Source: Warburgia ugandensis
Taxonomy: Eukaryota > Streptophyta > Magnoliopsida > Canellales > Canellaceae
Reading direction: 5' to 3'
Length of the DNA: 64,000 nt
Assembly (NCBI GenBank): GCA_035236585.1
Contig: CP141137.1
Span: 44,414,057-44,478,056, forward strand
The translations under genes were made by a program, and so were the position numbers. Below, piece by piece: positions 1-12,633 of the stretch (positions are counted from its first letter, which is position 1; every line of letters starts with the position of its first letter). A model generated the notes under the pieces. The model worked only from the letters and a program-made list of their open reading frames with translations. It was not told the DNA's origin and made no database searches.

Positions 1-322
1 AGAAATTTATGAAAATCCACTTTTAAAAGGTATTTCATATAATAAGGACTGTTACCAAAACAAGCAGATATCAGTTCAACAAATGTCTCCAATACAATTC
101 AAGAAAAACCATGAGGCTATAATCGTGATGAAAACACAGATTCAGTAATTATTGCTCATATAACCAGGAGAGAAGCAAAAACTTGTCTAACCAAGCCATA
201 TTACAATAAATGTTAAAATTTCCTGCAATCTAAGAGAAATTTTATACAACACTTGTGGACCAACACAGCACTAAACTATCATTTCCCAAACATATGGAGT
301 ATAGAAGTAAGTACTACACTAC

Positions 323-3300
323 CATCTGTGCATGAGAGCTCAGGATTCATGCTGTTATTTGCTTTGACCACCCAAAGATAGAGCAGAGTACCTATCTGTA
401 GCACCAAGGTTCACTCATCAGTAAATATAAGCAAAAGCAAGAACACTGAAATGATGGCTAATAATATGCATTGAAGATGGTTATAAGACTATGTTGCAAC
501 TTCAAGTAACAAGTTTCAGTTAAGAGAAATGCAGCATAGATGCCTATCGTAACTAGGTACTTGTTAAAGAAAGCACCTCTCATTTGGGATACAGGCTCAC
601 ACCCAACTGAGAAAGGCTGGCATAATCAATGGCTCCAAATAGATAAAGAAGGAAATTATGTGATAATCCTCACGCAAGGGTTTTGAGGATATTGGGAGGT
701 TACTAGTCCTTTACACTGAGTAACATAAAAGTTGTAAATCTTGAAAAACAATTTCATCCACAACGAAGATGGTCATCAAATAATATATACAATGTTCCAG
801 ATAAATAAAGAAAGAAGCTCTACAACACAGGGCCCAATCATATAAGCTTAGCCAATCAAGCCCTAGCCATAAAGGGTTGAGAGGATAATAGGCAATTAGT
901 GATTATTAGTCTCTTCTGCCTAGCCATTTAAAGTTCTACCTTCTTGAAAAGCAAAACGTCCACAGGAAATAGTCTGAGAGCTATGACTTCAACCAAAACC
1001 ATGCTCAACAAAAAGCTTATAACCTAAGGGACACTAGAATGTGCTGCACGCCCTTATTAATTCTACATCTATTTTCTAATATCTGATCAGCTGTTCATTA
1101 GAACTCAGAAGGGATTGCTTCTATAAAGTCTCAACTTTTTATCCTCTTACAAATGTAAATTGTGTTAGGTAAACATAAAAGTTTCACTAGAATGGCTTCA
1201 TAGTTCCTCCTTTAAAATCCTATGGAGCCTCATTATACAATTTTGAAATAGTAGGAATTCTTTCAGTAACAGCCTTCATAATACATGATGGGATCTGATG
1301 TAGCAGACCAGAATTGGGACATTAGTTTACATTTCCAAAGCATGGATCACATAAAATCAAATAGATCATAGGAGCATCAGCTTCTGAGGTTTCCAACTAA
1401 TGGTTGTTACAGATATGTGTATTATCACAACCATCATCTAAGCTCATCCAGATTTGCAACTATTAAAATGACATAGAAAACAGCAGAAGTACCTCAAATT
1501 TTGGTATATTTCTCCGAGTTCCTCCTTCAAATGCAAGCACTGGTAGAAATGCCAATTGAGGTCCTTTTATATCCACCAGGAAGTTCTGCACAAAGAAAAT
1601 CATAAGAGAAGCATCTCATCAATGGAGTTCATATGCAAATTGCGCATGTTATTAACACATGCACAAAAGGGAAAAATCAAACAATAAAGCTACAAAAATA
1701 CTTCTCTTCACTAACTCCAGATATATGTAAGTTCAAAGAGGTGCTCATAAATTCAAGGATTAAATCAATATGCACGAAAAGAAGCTTACATCTGGCTTAC
1801 TATCAACCACAATACCAAGAACTGTATCCTCCACACAAGGTACATACTGCAGAGACAAAATACTGTAAGATTATTATCTTGGCTAAGAAAAGAAAACGAT
1901 ACTTACAACAGAGAGACCACCCTCCATAAATATTAGTGTAACTTACATTTGAATATCAGCATTTTGATAAATTACTATTATGAGTTAAGTAAATTGCAGG
2001 AAACCATGTAAGATTGCCATTACAAAATACTCTCCCAAGCATGTAACTGATGAATTTCCAATAAATCCGAAGTTCTAGGTTAGATTAGATTTACAAGACC
2101 AAACACTTCAATTATAGAAATGATTGTGTTGCATTTAAGATAACTATTAAGTAAAACAAATGCACATAGATATAAGAGAAAATGACAAAGGAGAGAGATA
2201 TAGAAATGGGCGAAAAAGAAGGATGTGAGAGAGTGGCCAGTTACAGAGAAAACAGGAGAGAAATAGTAATGTTGAAAGGCTTCGTTTCTGGAATATATAT
2301 GAAAACTTCTAGAATGAGTTCAGAACTGTATTGAAATGGACAGAAGTATATTCACAGATAAAGAAATACAACCATTGCCCTTGAATTAAAACTTTCACTA
2401 ACATATTTTAACATGATAAGAGTTCAAAAATGAATCGAAATGGAATGAAACACATCCCTGCTTTTGAATAGAAAAATTACACTAATCTTTCAAGAGCAGT
2501 AAATAGTAGAGAACAGACATGGAGGATGCCTTTCTTCATAATTTTTAAGATAATTGACAACGTGCTAGCTCATAGAAGGAAATCTCATGATTTTCACATA
2601 CTGCATACCATTAGAGACCACTTATCATCATGTTCAAGATCATATTTGATCCTATGCTTTTCCTCTCCTGAAAGAATGATTATCTGATTGTGCATGATGA
2701 TCAATTATATGAAGAAAGAAGCCTATAGAGATCCAAATTACAACTAGACAAAAGATGACAAAAGTTTGACAGGTCGCAAGGCTCTCCCAAACAAATGGAT
2801 AACTCTCTTCATATTTGATCATATGATCTCAAAGCACAAGAACATAAAGTTGCCAAGACACATTTGACCTGCTCTAGGACCCAAGAAGACACTAAAGGAA
2901 ATAGATGACAGCTTGACAGGAAACAACTTTGCCCTATTTCTTCTATCAAGGATGGGCACGAGACATGCCTGTAGGAGAAAAAAACTATGTGGTGAGAGGG
3001 GCTATATAATTGCAGAATTCATCAAAAAGTGGTCCCAAAACCAAGGGCATATCATCTCATTTAGCAACCGAAAGTGAGCAGCAGCTTCCTAGACAAGATC
3101 AGCTTTGAAAACCCTAATTAATGTATAACAGTGATGGAGCTTGGCCTCATGAGTTGTACAGTTGCTCTCTAGCCAAATCCTGCATAACAGCAAAGGAAAT
3201 AAAGAACCTCAGACTTACTTATCTTGACCACTTCGGAAGCCATAAATGACTCCATATCCATCAACAGTTCCACAGGTTTCTCAAAACTCCCTACAGAATC

Positions 3301-6300
3301 TACAAAACACATCATGATCTACCCAAGTAAAAGGCAAAAAGACTATATTAGCACTCAGATCAAGGACAGGGAGACACAATATGATGGTGTGCAAAGTCGA
3401 ATTGGATGAATCTCTTTCATCCCTAGACTACCAGCAAAAGCAATAACAAGGGGCTATTACCAAAATATATATAGTTACTCCTTTAGAATGCTGACTAACA
3501 ACAGTCTTGAAAGCCAGATCTAGAAGGTATAGAATAAATCAACGTGAGGTTTCCACTTGGACAATGGAAATAGTGACTAGTAGGTTCGCAACAACAAACG
3601 CCTATGGCCTAAACTTCACATAGTTTGGCAAACTTAGAAAAATTGGTGCCAGTTACTCAAAATAAGGCTATAAGGTCTTACTATCAGCAGATGCCTCCTT
3701 GTTGGGAAACCCTATCTAGATCCCAATTAGACATCAAATACATAAAAATACAAAGAAAATACTCTTAGCATACATCAAATAGGAAATGATGGTCATCTGA
3801 AAAGGTTCCTTCGAACTTATATGACAAGGCTTCAGCTTATTTGCTTAGGGTCATCATCACTGGAAGAAATACAAGTACGATGGACCAAAGCTTATAAACA
3901 GATAAGACCTAACTCACTATAAATACATAAAACGATTGAAATGGGCTGACAATAATTATTTATAACAAATGATTAAGCTCTAATAACAAATTAAGAAGTC
4001 AATTGAGAGCTTGCATTTGAAGGAAATACAAAACAGGAAATATAGTTTATCTAGAGAAAATCAAAAGTTAACCACAGCAAATACAATAGAAAGTAATATG
4101 TCATAATAAAAAAAAGCCACATTATTGTCAAGACAAAATAACATGAGCATCTTACATAACATCTTCCATTACAAGTATTAATGTTGTTCTATGGTTAAAC
4201 AAGCACTCATGAAAGTTATATGCAATCATACTGCACTGCAGTCCATCAGGGTACCATGAATATAAAGGTACAACTGATATCATCAATTTTTGTATCCAAA
4301 AGCTCTCACAATATCAGCATAAGCTTTCTTCATAATCAAGAAACAATCATTGACTTACTAATCACTAACTTGTTCTCATGATTGTTCAACCAATTTCAGC
4401 ATTACTATGGACTTTCCAATAATGAAACCAATAATCAACCAGATAGTTAGAAGGACCAATATCTGGATCTTGGAACATATTAATGACATTCATTGTTGTA
4501 TTAGAACAAATTATGAGTGATGGAAGACTAAAAACTTTTCCATATTAACCATGATCACATTGCTGGTATCATCAAATAAGACTTTATTTGATTATTTAAA
4601 ACAGCAACAACCATAATAAAAATATGGATGTCATCAATGTTATGTGAAATCCATGAAAGCAAATTCTCAGTTATTAGTAGAAATCCATGAAATGTGAAAT
4701 CAAGAGAAATAGCTGGAATATTGATATTTGTATGTCCACTATTACTATGATGTTAATTAAAGATTAGCTGAGCCTTCACTCACCCTCTTGTTTGAGCTTT
4801 CAACCCAATACTTGTTTGGCTTGGAGAACCTCAGAATCCCAGCCTTTGTCACAGAAATAGCATCACAGTCCTGCAAATGATGAACCAAGTGAGTGTCGTG
4901 GGGTCTCAAACAACGAAAAAGGAATCACAGACCTGCAGAAATCAATAAATCCAATAAACAGCAAATCAATGAAAAAAGAATCACGGACCTGCAGAAATCA
5001 ATAGATCCAATAAGCAGCAAACACATTATGGAGAAATTTTTGGTTTAGCAGCAGATATACTTATTCTACAAGGTAATACTGCTGAGAATGGATGCAAAAG
5101 ATCAATTTCCAGGACTGCTGGCACAAAAAAAAAAATATTTGAAATACGAAGTGTTTATGAGCTAAACATTAGGGAGTCACTTCCTTAGCTGGACGATAAT
5201 TCAACCAAGTACTAGAAATAGGAAATTTCTGGCAGATGTGGCGTTACACAAACTTGAAAGTTTATTCTGTTTTAACTTCAATAAAATATTTAAGCAAAAG
5301 TTTACATAAATCTTCCAATCACTATTTGGCGATCATAGAATTGTTGTATGTCAATCAACATTTAGATCAACAGATCTACCATGAAATCCATGAATTTGTG
5401 ATGCCATTGCTAGCAAATCAGTAGAAAGGCAGTGAAAATACTAAGGATGACATTGCTAGCAATTTAGTAGAAATGCATATGTCCAAGATTTTTCCTACAT
5501 AATTATACTGGAAAAGGGGGGGAAAAAAAGAGAGAGGAAAAGTGCACCAAAATTGTCCAGTCATTGATGCATGGGTTTAGTATCAATCACATGACCCACA
5601 AGTCTTTACAATTTTGCTTATGCTATCAATCAGATAAAAAAAATATAAAAAAAAACTAGAAATTTGAAATTATTGAAGCATTGTCAACCCATTGATTCAT
5701 GTACCATTACTTGATGGAAGATACATGGATTTGATGTCAAATGCACTCATTTATCATACATACTCCACCTAGCTAAAAATTGGCTGCACTCATCCTATTA
5801 CTGTAAAACCATAATGCCCAGAATTTAATTGCTTTTGAAGAGTCCAATTTATTTAATACATGCTGTGTACTTCCACACCCAAATGATGGTTTTGCTTTGA
5901 CGTCCAACATTTCAATGGTTTCATTCCATGTAGATCTCAAGAGAAATGGTGAGAAAAACATTATCAACCCAGATAACAATTTCTTCATATAAAGAAGAAA
6001 CTCGTGAATTTTGAAGCACCTCAATCAAGACATTATATTTTTTGCTGACATTTATACTGGACCATTGTAAAGCTATCTGAAACAACTGTCCAACAGTCAC
6101 TGTGCCAATAAGGTCCAGCCTAGTGTTTCAGCTGAAACAACTCTGTTTTTGCCAAAATATCATCAAACAACTGAAGGGTAGCAAAACTAATATCAGGGCA
6201 AAAAAGGTTAACCAAAAACTGGACAGACTAATTCCATAACAGGCACAGCTTTGACAATAGACGAGACAGTTATCCTCGAAGACAGATAATCTCCAGTAAC

Positions 6301-9090
6301 ATCTTCCCCAGACATTGTAATCATAGAGCACACCCAAATGACATTGCATTTTTTTCTACTAAGAAATGTGCAAGTAGCTATTGACCATCCAAAACTAGCC
6401 AGTTCTAAGTCACTGGACCTTGTTGGAGATATGGCCAACTGCCAAAAAAAAAAGAAACTCACATAAGAGCCAACATGCAGATAGCCATGGGTAAAACTGC
6501 AGTTATCAGATAGTTCAAGCATAGTGTCTCAAACTTATTGAATGATTGAAGTACTATGAGTTGATGTAAGCCCAAATGCAGCACTACTCATGCTAATATT
6601 GAGGAAATGCCTTCTAGTTCTAGCTAAGTGGCGCAATAAGGACCTCTACTGTGGAGCCTACTAGGTCAGGGGCATTGGTGTGTCTGTTCAACATTCAAAA
6701 ATAAATAACTAAACACAATGCTAATGCAAAGTAATAATATGCTCAAAATCCTACCCAAATGCATCATGTATTGAAGTTACTAAGATAGTGTAATCAGATA
6801 TATGAGAAACAGACCACATGAATTCAATATGCAACCACTATTATACATGTGAAAGTAAACAGATACAAAGTTCAGGTTACCCATTCCAGAGAAAAGACAT
6901 ACCACCACACATGATCCGGGCCAGACCACTGCACAGTCCAGAACAAAAGTGCTACTGAGCAAACAAAAACTGCTACACCAACTTTTGGATAATACCATAC
7001 ATTTAGTGGCTATGTACGAAGCATGAATCTTGGATCCACTACAGAGGTTCTTAACAGAAGAAAATGTGAGAGACCCCTCATAACATTCTGCCGTTCATTT
7101 TCAATGCAATGTCACATCCACATGGACTTGACAGAGGTTTTCGGTATGCACGTATGTCACCACTAGCACACAATCACCTAAAACTACCTGCTATCTCCAA
7201 TGACTCGCGAAAAACTTGAATCTGTGACAGTCGGCGACATATAACATTGGAGGTTTCAAAATGATACCACAGCTAGCTAAGCCCCTCAAGCATAATGAGC
7301 CACTTCTTGGGGGTTCATCTCACATGACACATGAAATCAAGGTCCCCTTTATAAGCTAAGAATCATTTCGAACACAAGATAAGCAACTGAAGAGGTTAGA
7401 CAAGAGAGAACGTGAAATGATAGGCTAAAGAGCACAGCTGTGTGATAATGAACTTAATTCTGCCTATTCTTAGTTCTTGTCTTTTCCTACATTTGTAAAG
7501 TCACGCAACAGGGTACTCCTCATCAGACTGAAAAACCTAGACATCATAGGATGCGCTTTACTTTGCACTGCACTTAACTTCACTGTCAGCAATCTATGAA
7601 ATAGAATTGGACTAAAACCATCCATGAAAAGATATACATAGCAGCAAGTTCATCTCTTCATCACAAACTCTCAAATAAAACTCGATCCAACTCTTTTTAT
7701 CAAAAAGTTCCGCCTAGCATCAATTCATCTCCAACAATTGATGACCCCAAATTACATCCTATCCAACTTCAATTACCAAAAGCTCTATACAGCAATTGAG
7801 TTCACCTCTATTTGGCAATAAGCTTTATGAACAATAGCCTAACAGCATCAGATATTCACTTTGATTTGTCTACAACAACATGTGAGACTATAAATGGAAT
7901 TAAATTTACCTCAGCCTGCACGTTTGGCTTTCAAATAGCATTGGATTTACAATCTTGTTGTGAAGAGAAATTCTACAAAAACAACCACAAAATGACTAAG
8001 GCATCATCGATGAAGGACCAATGCTTGTTGCCAAATGTCGTGCATGCCTGGGAATGACTTTGTCAAATTCTGTCTATAAATGTCATCATGATATTAAGAA
8101 CAACCTAATGCTTGAAGGGATTTAATATCTAATCCCCAAATTCTAGTCAGCCTTAAGGATGAATTTGTTCTCTTCACACAAACATCTTCTCTGAAAAAGA
8201 CTAGTCAAGCTAAGATAGTTGATTGAGTTTATTTGAATTGTATGATCAGAGTTTGACTTGGATGAATGAAGATGTAACTAACAACTCTTGGCATCAACCA
8301 GGTGAGCCCACATTTTCTCATATACTAAAAGGAAAATGGAAAAACCCTAAAGAAATTTGAACCATATCTTTTCTTGAATTTGTACTGCTATTTTCACAGC
8401 CCCAATGAAATTTGCTTGACAAAGTTGTGAAACCACTGTACGCTGTTTGCGTGTACAACATTCACAAAACTATATAAATGAAACGTTATCCATCTATTTC
8501 TGATCATACCACATATCTACAGGCTATCACTCAATTGATAGGATTCCACTTCTCTTTTTCCATGTGTACATGTTATCGTCCGAACACAATTTCCGGTTAG
8601 CAGAACAACCTCCACTTCAAAAACTTCAGAATTTGTAATCGTAGCACAATCAGAACCAAATTCAGAAATTTGGAACTGCCCATGAAAACCAAATTCAGTT
8701 TCCATTTTATTCACTCAGCCCACAGATTAAGCATATTCTAAGTTTCCTTATTCCACTGTAGTCATTAAGTGACAAATTTTCAACACGTAAGAAGAAACAA
8801 AAAGATTAAACTTCTTAGATTAAACTTACATAACTTCAAAACCCTACAAACGAAAACAGGCAGTGAGCTTCCTGACCTGACGCAATCCTCCACCCAATTT
8901 GACGGTCTGATTGACCATGTTGGAAAGATCGAGGACCACATCGCCCGGTAACTAAATGCAATGGCAAATGAAAAGCCATAAAAATGGGTGCAAGCAAAAC
9001 CAAAGTGCATTTCTATAGGATCTGAGAAAGGATACTCACGACACCTCGGTCGACGAAACTCGATGTAGGATTTGAGGGTTTCTCGTTCAT
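323..9090 (-). CDS. RRP40: Exosome complex component RRP40, six 5' coding exons (3' part off window)
   Basis: RRP40 is a cap subunit of the RNA exosome, which feeds RNA to 3'-5' degradation in nucleus and cytoplasm. Six exons are read on the minus strand: 9090-9040, 8951-8877, 4870-4784, 1846-1790, 1585-1493 and 395-323. All introns are GT-AG and all phases agree, giving 145 residues before the left edge. Diagnostic strings are LPGDVVLDLSNMVNQTVKLG (exon 2), DCDAISVTKAG and RFSKPNKYWVESS (exon 3), VLGIVVDSKPD (exon 4), AFLPVLAFEGGTRRNIPKFE (exon 5) and NPELSCTD (exon 6). These cover the N-terminal domain and most of the S1 RNA-binding domain; the KH-like C-terminal domain should lie left of base 1. 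The ATG at 9090-9088 is chosen because it gives a short plant-like N-terminus (MNEKPSNPTSSFVDRGV) in phase with exon 2. Exon 6 reads VVKANNSMNPEL where I recall KANTGMNPEL. No break is seen, so the gene is probably functional. Confidence 0.93.
396..1492 (-). other. RRP40 intron between exons 5 and 6
   Basis: This is 1.1 kb of AT-rich intron bounded by a GT donor after TTTGAG and a CTACAG acceptor. I see nothing else in it. Confidence 0.6.
1847..4783 (-). other. RRP40 intron between exons 3 and 4
   Basis: This is 2.9 kb of AT-rich intron with normal GT-AG ends. I see no mobile element, RNA gene or coding exon. The short open frames at 3224-3409 and 1633-1929 look like chance frames. Confidence 0.6.
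4871..8876 (-). other. RRP40 intron between exons 2 and 3
   Basis: This is a 4.0-kb AT-rich intron. Apart from the 56-bp tandem duplication near its 3' end, nothing is recognisable in it. Short open frames at 5773-6998 have no coding character that I recognise. Confidence 0.6.
4923..5026. repeat. Tandem duplication, about 56 bp x 2, in an RRP40 intron
   Basis: Two adjacent copies start with AATCACAGACCTGCAGAAAT (4923) and AATCACGGACCTGCAGAAAT (4979) and differ at a few bases. The pair begins about 50 bp upstream (on the gene strand) of the exon 3 acceptor. Each copy carries its own CTGCAG, but exon 3 clearly uses the acceptor at 4871-4872. Confidence 0.7.
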
Positions 9091-9169
9091 CTCTTTGCTT
9101 GATGAATTCGGGAAAAGCTAGCGCGAGAGAAGGTTTCCACTGCACTATTTGGTTGGGCAAATGCAGTGC

Positions 9170-9178
9170 AAACCCTAA
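9170..9178 (+). promoter_or_regulatory. Telo-box in RRP40 leader/promoter
   Basis: AAACCCTAA lies about 80 bp upstream of the RRP40 start codon, so it reads TTAGGGTTT on the gene's strand. Telo-boxes are common near the transcription starts of plant genes for ribosome and RNA metabolism, which fits an exosome gene. No convincing TATA box is seen nearby. Confidence 0.5.
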
Positions 9179-9180
9179 GA

Positions 9181-9892
9181 TGGAGAGAAGAAGGAGCCTC
9201 CTTTCCCTGCAAGTTCCCAGAGTCGCTTCAAACAGAGGTAGCGGAGGGAGGGCGGGAAGATTAACACTGAGCAGGGAACACCGACATAGGTTAATCTCCT
9301 GATTTCGTCGTTCTGCGTTTCAATTAAATTACAACTTTGCCATTGTGAAGATAACTTTTTCTTCTCCTATTTACCCCTTGTCTTTCAACGAATTACAGTC
9401 ACGTCCCAGAATCTGGTAACGAGTTTGCCAAAATACGAGATCAAACAAATGCTGCTTTGCTCTTTTCTTTTTTCTTTTACAACAAAAAGCAAGGAACACA
9501 ACAGGGATATCAGTCGTCATGGGGGGCCGACAGCCAAAACCTGTATAATGGGGCTGAATTATATCGGTTGTAACGGCCATATCGACAAAAAAATTCTTTT
9601 ATAAATCATATAGTTTTTAATTTTAATTTCTTAAAAAATGTGAAACTGAGATTCAATTACTTAAAAATTTGAATATATTGGCTGATATTACTAATATTTT
9701 GGCAGATGTATATATATCGTCTTTCATACCAATATATAGGGAGAATTTCATTTGACCGATAAAATTAGCCAAGTATATTATAGTTCTTCAATAAAATTTG
9801 ATATATCATATGATACAATTAATATATCAATGCTACTTTATTCATATCTAGAAGTATATCCTAATTCCTAAATCCATATGAAATTTTCCTAA
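9181..9892. other. RRP40 upstream region
   Basis: This is the 5' leader and promoter side of RRP40. A GC-rich purine stretch (GGAGGGAGGGCGGGAAG, about 9243-9260) is followed by AT-rich DNA at 9590-9890. I see no gene in it. Confidence 0.5.
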
Positions 9893-10070
9893 AGGAGCAG
9901 CTCGGTGCATGAAGCTCTAGCATATATAGGATCTGAGCAAGGAGCAAACTATAGAGTCTATAATACGTAGCTTTATTTTGCATTTTTGCAAGAGGTTATT
10001 TCCATACCTCAAACCTATGGCCTTCAGGTCACACGGCGACAAATCAATTGTTGCATCAAGGCTCCCTTCC
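9893..10070 (-). mobile_element. Au-type SINE, diverged, near full length
   Basis: On the minus strand it starts with a tRNA-like head (GGGAGCCTTGATGCAACAAT) and passes a degenerate B-box. It ends at the family's CTGCTCC-type 3' terminus near 9893. It matches the other copies in this window at about 75-80% by eye, so it is the oldest-looking one. A loose target duplication around ATGAAAT is seen at 9880 and 10074. Confidence 0.75.
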
Positions 10071-10554
10071 TACATGAAATCTCTCTAATAAGAGAAAAAT
10101 GTCACCTCAAACCATTTGCTTCTTTCAAGTTTGCCATTTTATTCTTACCAACCGTCAATTCTCCTTCAATCCATCAACAAAATTGCCACATTGTGCCAAA
10201 GCCATCTAGCATAGTTGGTTGCAAATATCATGGCGCCTCTTCTTGGTCGAAGATTCGAGGTAACACTTTCTCCTTATTGGGGTGATTTAAAGCAGATTTA
10301 GGAATTAGTATATGCTTGTAGGTAGTTTGATTGTGACTCTTCGTTGTGCCAAAAAATTAATTGCCACTTTGCCATATATGTTGACCAAATTGCCTTAGGT
10401 CTAATATAATACAACAAAAAGTAGTGGTGATAAGTGATATACCATTCTCAATGATACCTATTGCACATTTAGGTTTCACTATTTGATAATTTGAACCATT
10501 CATCTTCAGTTGTTGGTCAAAGATGTGCCTTGTCCCAAATTTGGAGGCTTCAAA
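10071..10554. other. Unassigned spacer between SINE and LTR remnant
   Basis: No gene can be supported. It may be the inner side of the minus-strand LTR remnant next to it, or host DNA. A start-like ATGGCGCCTCTTCTTGGTCG at 10230, followed by a GT donor-like site, is not backed by a second exon. Confidence 0.4.
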
Positions 10555-10604
10555 TTTGTTGTAGTATAGTGGTAAGTATTCCTGCCTGTCACACAACGGT
10601 GCCA
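10555..10604 (+). other. tRNA-Asp(GUC)-derived segment at the end of an LTR
   Basis: On the plus strand, bases 10558-10592 match the 5' half of plant nuclear tRNA-Asp, from the acceptor strand through GTAGTATAGTGGTAAGTATT to the anticodon loop (anticodon GTC at 10588-10590), with one mismatch. Bases 10594-10604 (CAACGGTGCCA) match the acceptor 3' strand plus CCA, again with one mismatch. The T arm is missing between them. Read on the minus strand, this is a tRNA-Asp primer-binding site (TGGCACCGTTG) followed by the complement of the rest of the primer. It cannot encode a working tRNA. The tRNA sequence is recalled from established knowledge; the strand-transfer reading is inference. Confidence 0.8.
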
Positions 10605-10613
10605 AAAACTTAT

Positions 10614-11773
10614 TGAGTTTTTCACAAGTGCATGGCTGTTGTAGTCTAGCTAATGCAAGTTCGAGCCGATTCCATGGGGACTCAACTTAAAAAGATTAGA
10701 GTTTACACAAACTTTAATTATAAGTTAACAAAAATAGCATTCGAATTGATTAACCTATGAGTACAATGTTCTAAATTTAAATAAAATTAAATACAATAAT
10801 AATCCAAATGCAGATTCCCTGTCTTAATTGTTGTGCCACGCAACAAACAGGAACTCAACTACGTAGTTCAGGAGTTAATCAAGAATGGGATAAAACAAGA
10901 ATAAAGAAAAGTAGTATAAGAATAAGACAGAATAACCTAAAAGACAAAAAAAAACGGGATACATTTGGAATTAAAACAAGACTACTAAGGACAAAAATGG
11001 AATTTAATTTAAATTTGCTAAAGTTTAAACAGCAAAATCACTATTATTTAAATAGTAAAAAATATTGTTCATGAATAGTACCAAAGTTACTGTTCATGAA
11101 TAGTATAGATGAAGAGAAAATGGAGATGACGAAGAAGAAATGCAGGATGACGGGGAAGGAATGATGGAGGAGAATTGGGAGGAAAGAAAGGAAACCCTTA
11201 TTGGATTTTCTTCCATGTAAAGGAGGAAGGTGCCAGAGGTGGAAACAGAGAGAAAACGAGGGAGATTAAGGCACGGGAAAGAAGGAGAAGAGAATAGAAA
11301 CAGAGGAGGCTAAGATGGAGAAAACAAAGTAGAGAAGGAGAAGAGGAGGAAGAAGAAGAAAGAAGGAAAAAATGAGGGAAACAAGGGAATCTAGGCTGCC
11401 CGATTCCAGAGAGCCAAATGGGTTCTGTGCTGCCAACAGTGGGGTGAAGCAAAGGGAAATGGAGATGTGGGTTTGTGAGAGAGATGAAGCAGAGATGGAT
11501 AACGAGAAACTAAGGTGGAGAGAAGAAGCCCAAGACAGAGCAGCACGGTACTGGATTGGCTACCTATTGGTGAATGAGAGGGAAGAGAGTGGGGAAAGGA
11601 GGTGCTACAGTTCAGTGCATAAAGAGGATCGGGAGAGAGATGGTGCAGAGAGGAGAATAAAGGGAGCTATGCGAACAAAGGGGGAGTGAAAGAGCAAACT
11701 TTAGCGGGTGGAGGTGTGTCACGCACCAATGCTGGCCAAAGAGGAGAGGAGGCAACAAGAGAGGGAGGAAGCT

Positions 11774-11851
<78 letters not shown>

Positions 11852-12633
11852 TAGTCGGTGGAGTTGTGTCACACACCCGAGCTGACCAATGGGAGATGTG
11901 AGCAAGAGCAAGGTAGTGAGAAAAGAGGAGAGGAGAAGTGAAGAACAAAGGGAAGGAGAGTGAGAAACTGAGAGAGAAGGAGAACACAAGAGAGATGGTA
12001 GAGGAAGCGTCCTTCCCATCTCTCCGTGAGGAGAAAAGTGTGGAGAAGAACAAAAGAATAGAGAGGGAAGAGGGGGATAGTAAGGAAAGCACGAGAGAGG
12101 TGGAGAGGGACAGTCCTTCCACTTCTCTCTGCTAGGAGGGAGAAATGAAGAAGAGGAGAAGAGCGAGTAGTAAATGTCATCTTATAAGAGGGGCTCGATT
12201 TGCTTCTTTCTTTATTGGGTTTCCCATGACTACCCATGCTGGTGTGCAATCTGCCCATGCTATGCTGTCTGTGTATTGGCATGCAGTGTCTGCCATGATT
12301 TCTCGCTATGTGAGCCTTGTGTTGGCAGCATACAACATCCTCATATCAGGTGGGACCCATCATATCTTTTCCAAATCTGACACTTATAAGGTCGATCTGA
12401 GTAATCCAAAGTTTATTTTGATCAATCTGCAAAATAGAAAACCAACTTAGAATCATTCATACCATTAATTACCCATTTAATTAGCTTAATGATCATCTAA
12501 CTGTTAAAATTTTAAATAATGGTTGGATGATCACTTAGAGCTAAAATTGATTTAAAATTATAAAATTAGTTAGTTGGATGATCTAATCAAATGCTAATTT
12601 AAGGTTATTTTAGGCAAAATTGAACGCTTAACA
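10614..12633 (-). mobile_element. LTR remnant, Athila/Tat-like gypsy (solo or isolated LTR)
   Basis: On the minus strand the unit begins near TGTTAAGCG (12633) and has a TATA-like TTATAAG at about 12182-12188. It then has a long pyrimidine-rich transcribed part and ends near CTCA (10614). A linker and a tRNA-Asp primer-binding site follow, which is the arrangement of Athila/Tat-type LTRs. No coding region of the element is recognisable beside it. The 5' edge is a guess from the TG; the 3' edge is better supported by the primer-binding site. It is old and broken. Confidence 0.55.
11775..11849 (+). repeat. (GA)n microsatellite
   Basis: About 37 uninterrupted AG dinucleotides lie inside a roughly 1-kb purine-rich strand (11100-12150). 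They sit between two related blocks, GTGTGTCACGCACCAATGCT (about 11713) and GTTGTGTCACACACCCGAGC (about 11862). This suggests a local duplication with GA expansion between the copies. The long open frames here are low-complexity artefacts. Confidence 0.95.

Noticed and set aside
6128-6998. Minus-strand open frames inside the RRP40 intron
   Set aside because: No coding character, no splice signals fitting a gene, and they sit in a well-bounded intron.
8780-9160. 126-residue minus-strand frame over RRP40 exons 1 and 2
   Set aside because: It reads through the intron in another frame. The exon-joined frame gives the conserved RRP40 N-terminus instead.
10230-10259. Start-like ATGGCGCCTCTTCTTGGTCG with a following GT, as a captured first exon
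   Set aside because: No second exon or protein similarity could be recognised.
10555-10604. A working tRNA-Asp gene
   Set aside because: The T arm is absent and the CCA end is encoded, which plant nuclear tRNA genes do not do.
11612-12122. Long open frames with serine/leucine or arginine/glutamate runs
   Set aside because: They are translations of the (GA)n repeat and the purine-rich LTR on both strands, not genes.
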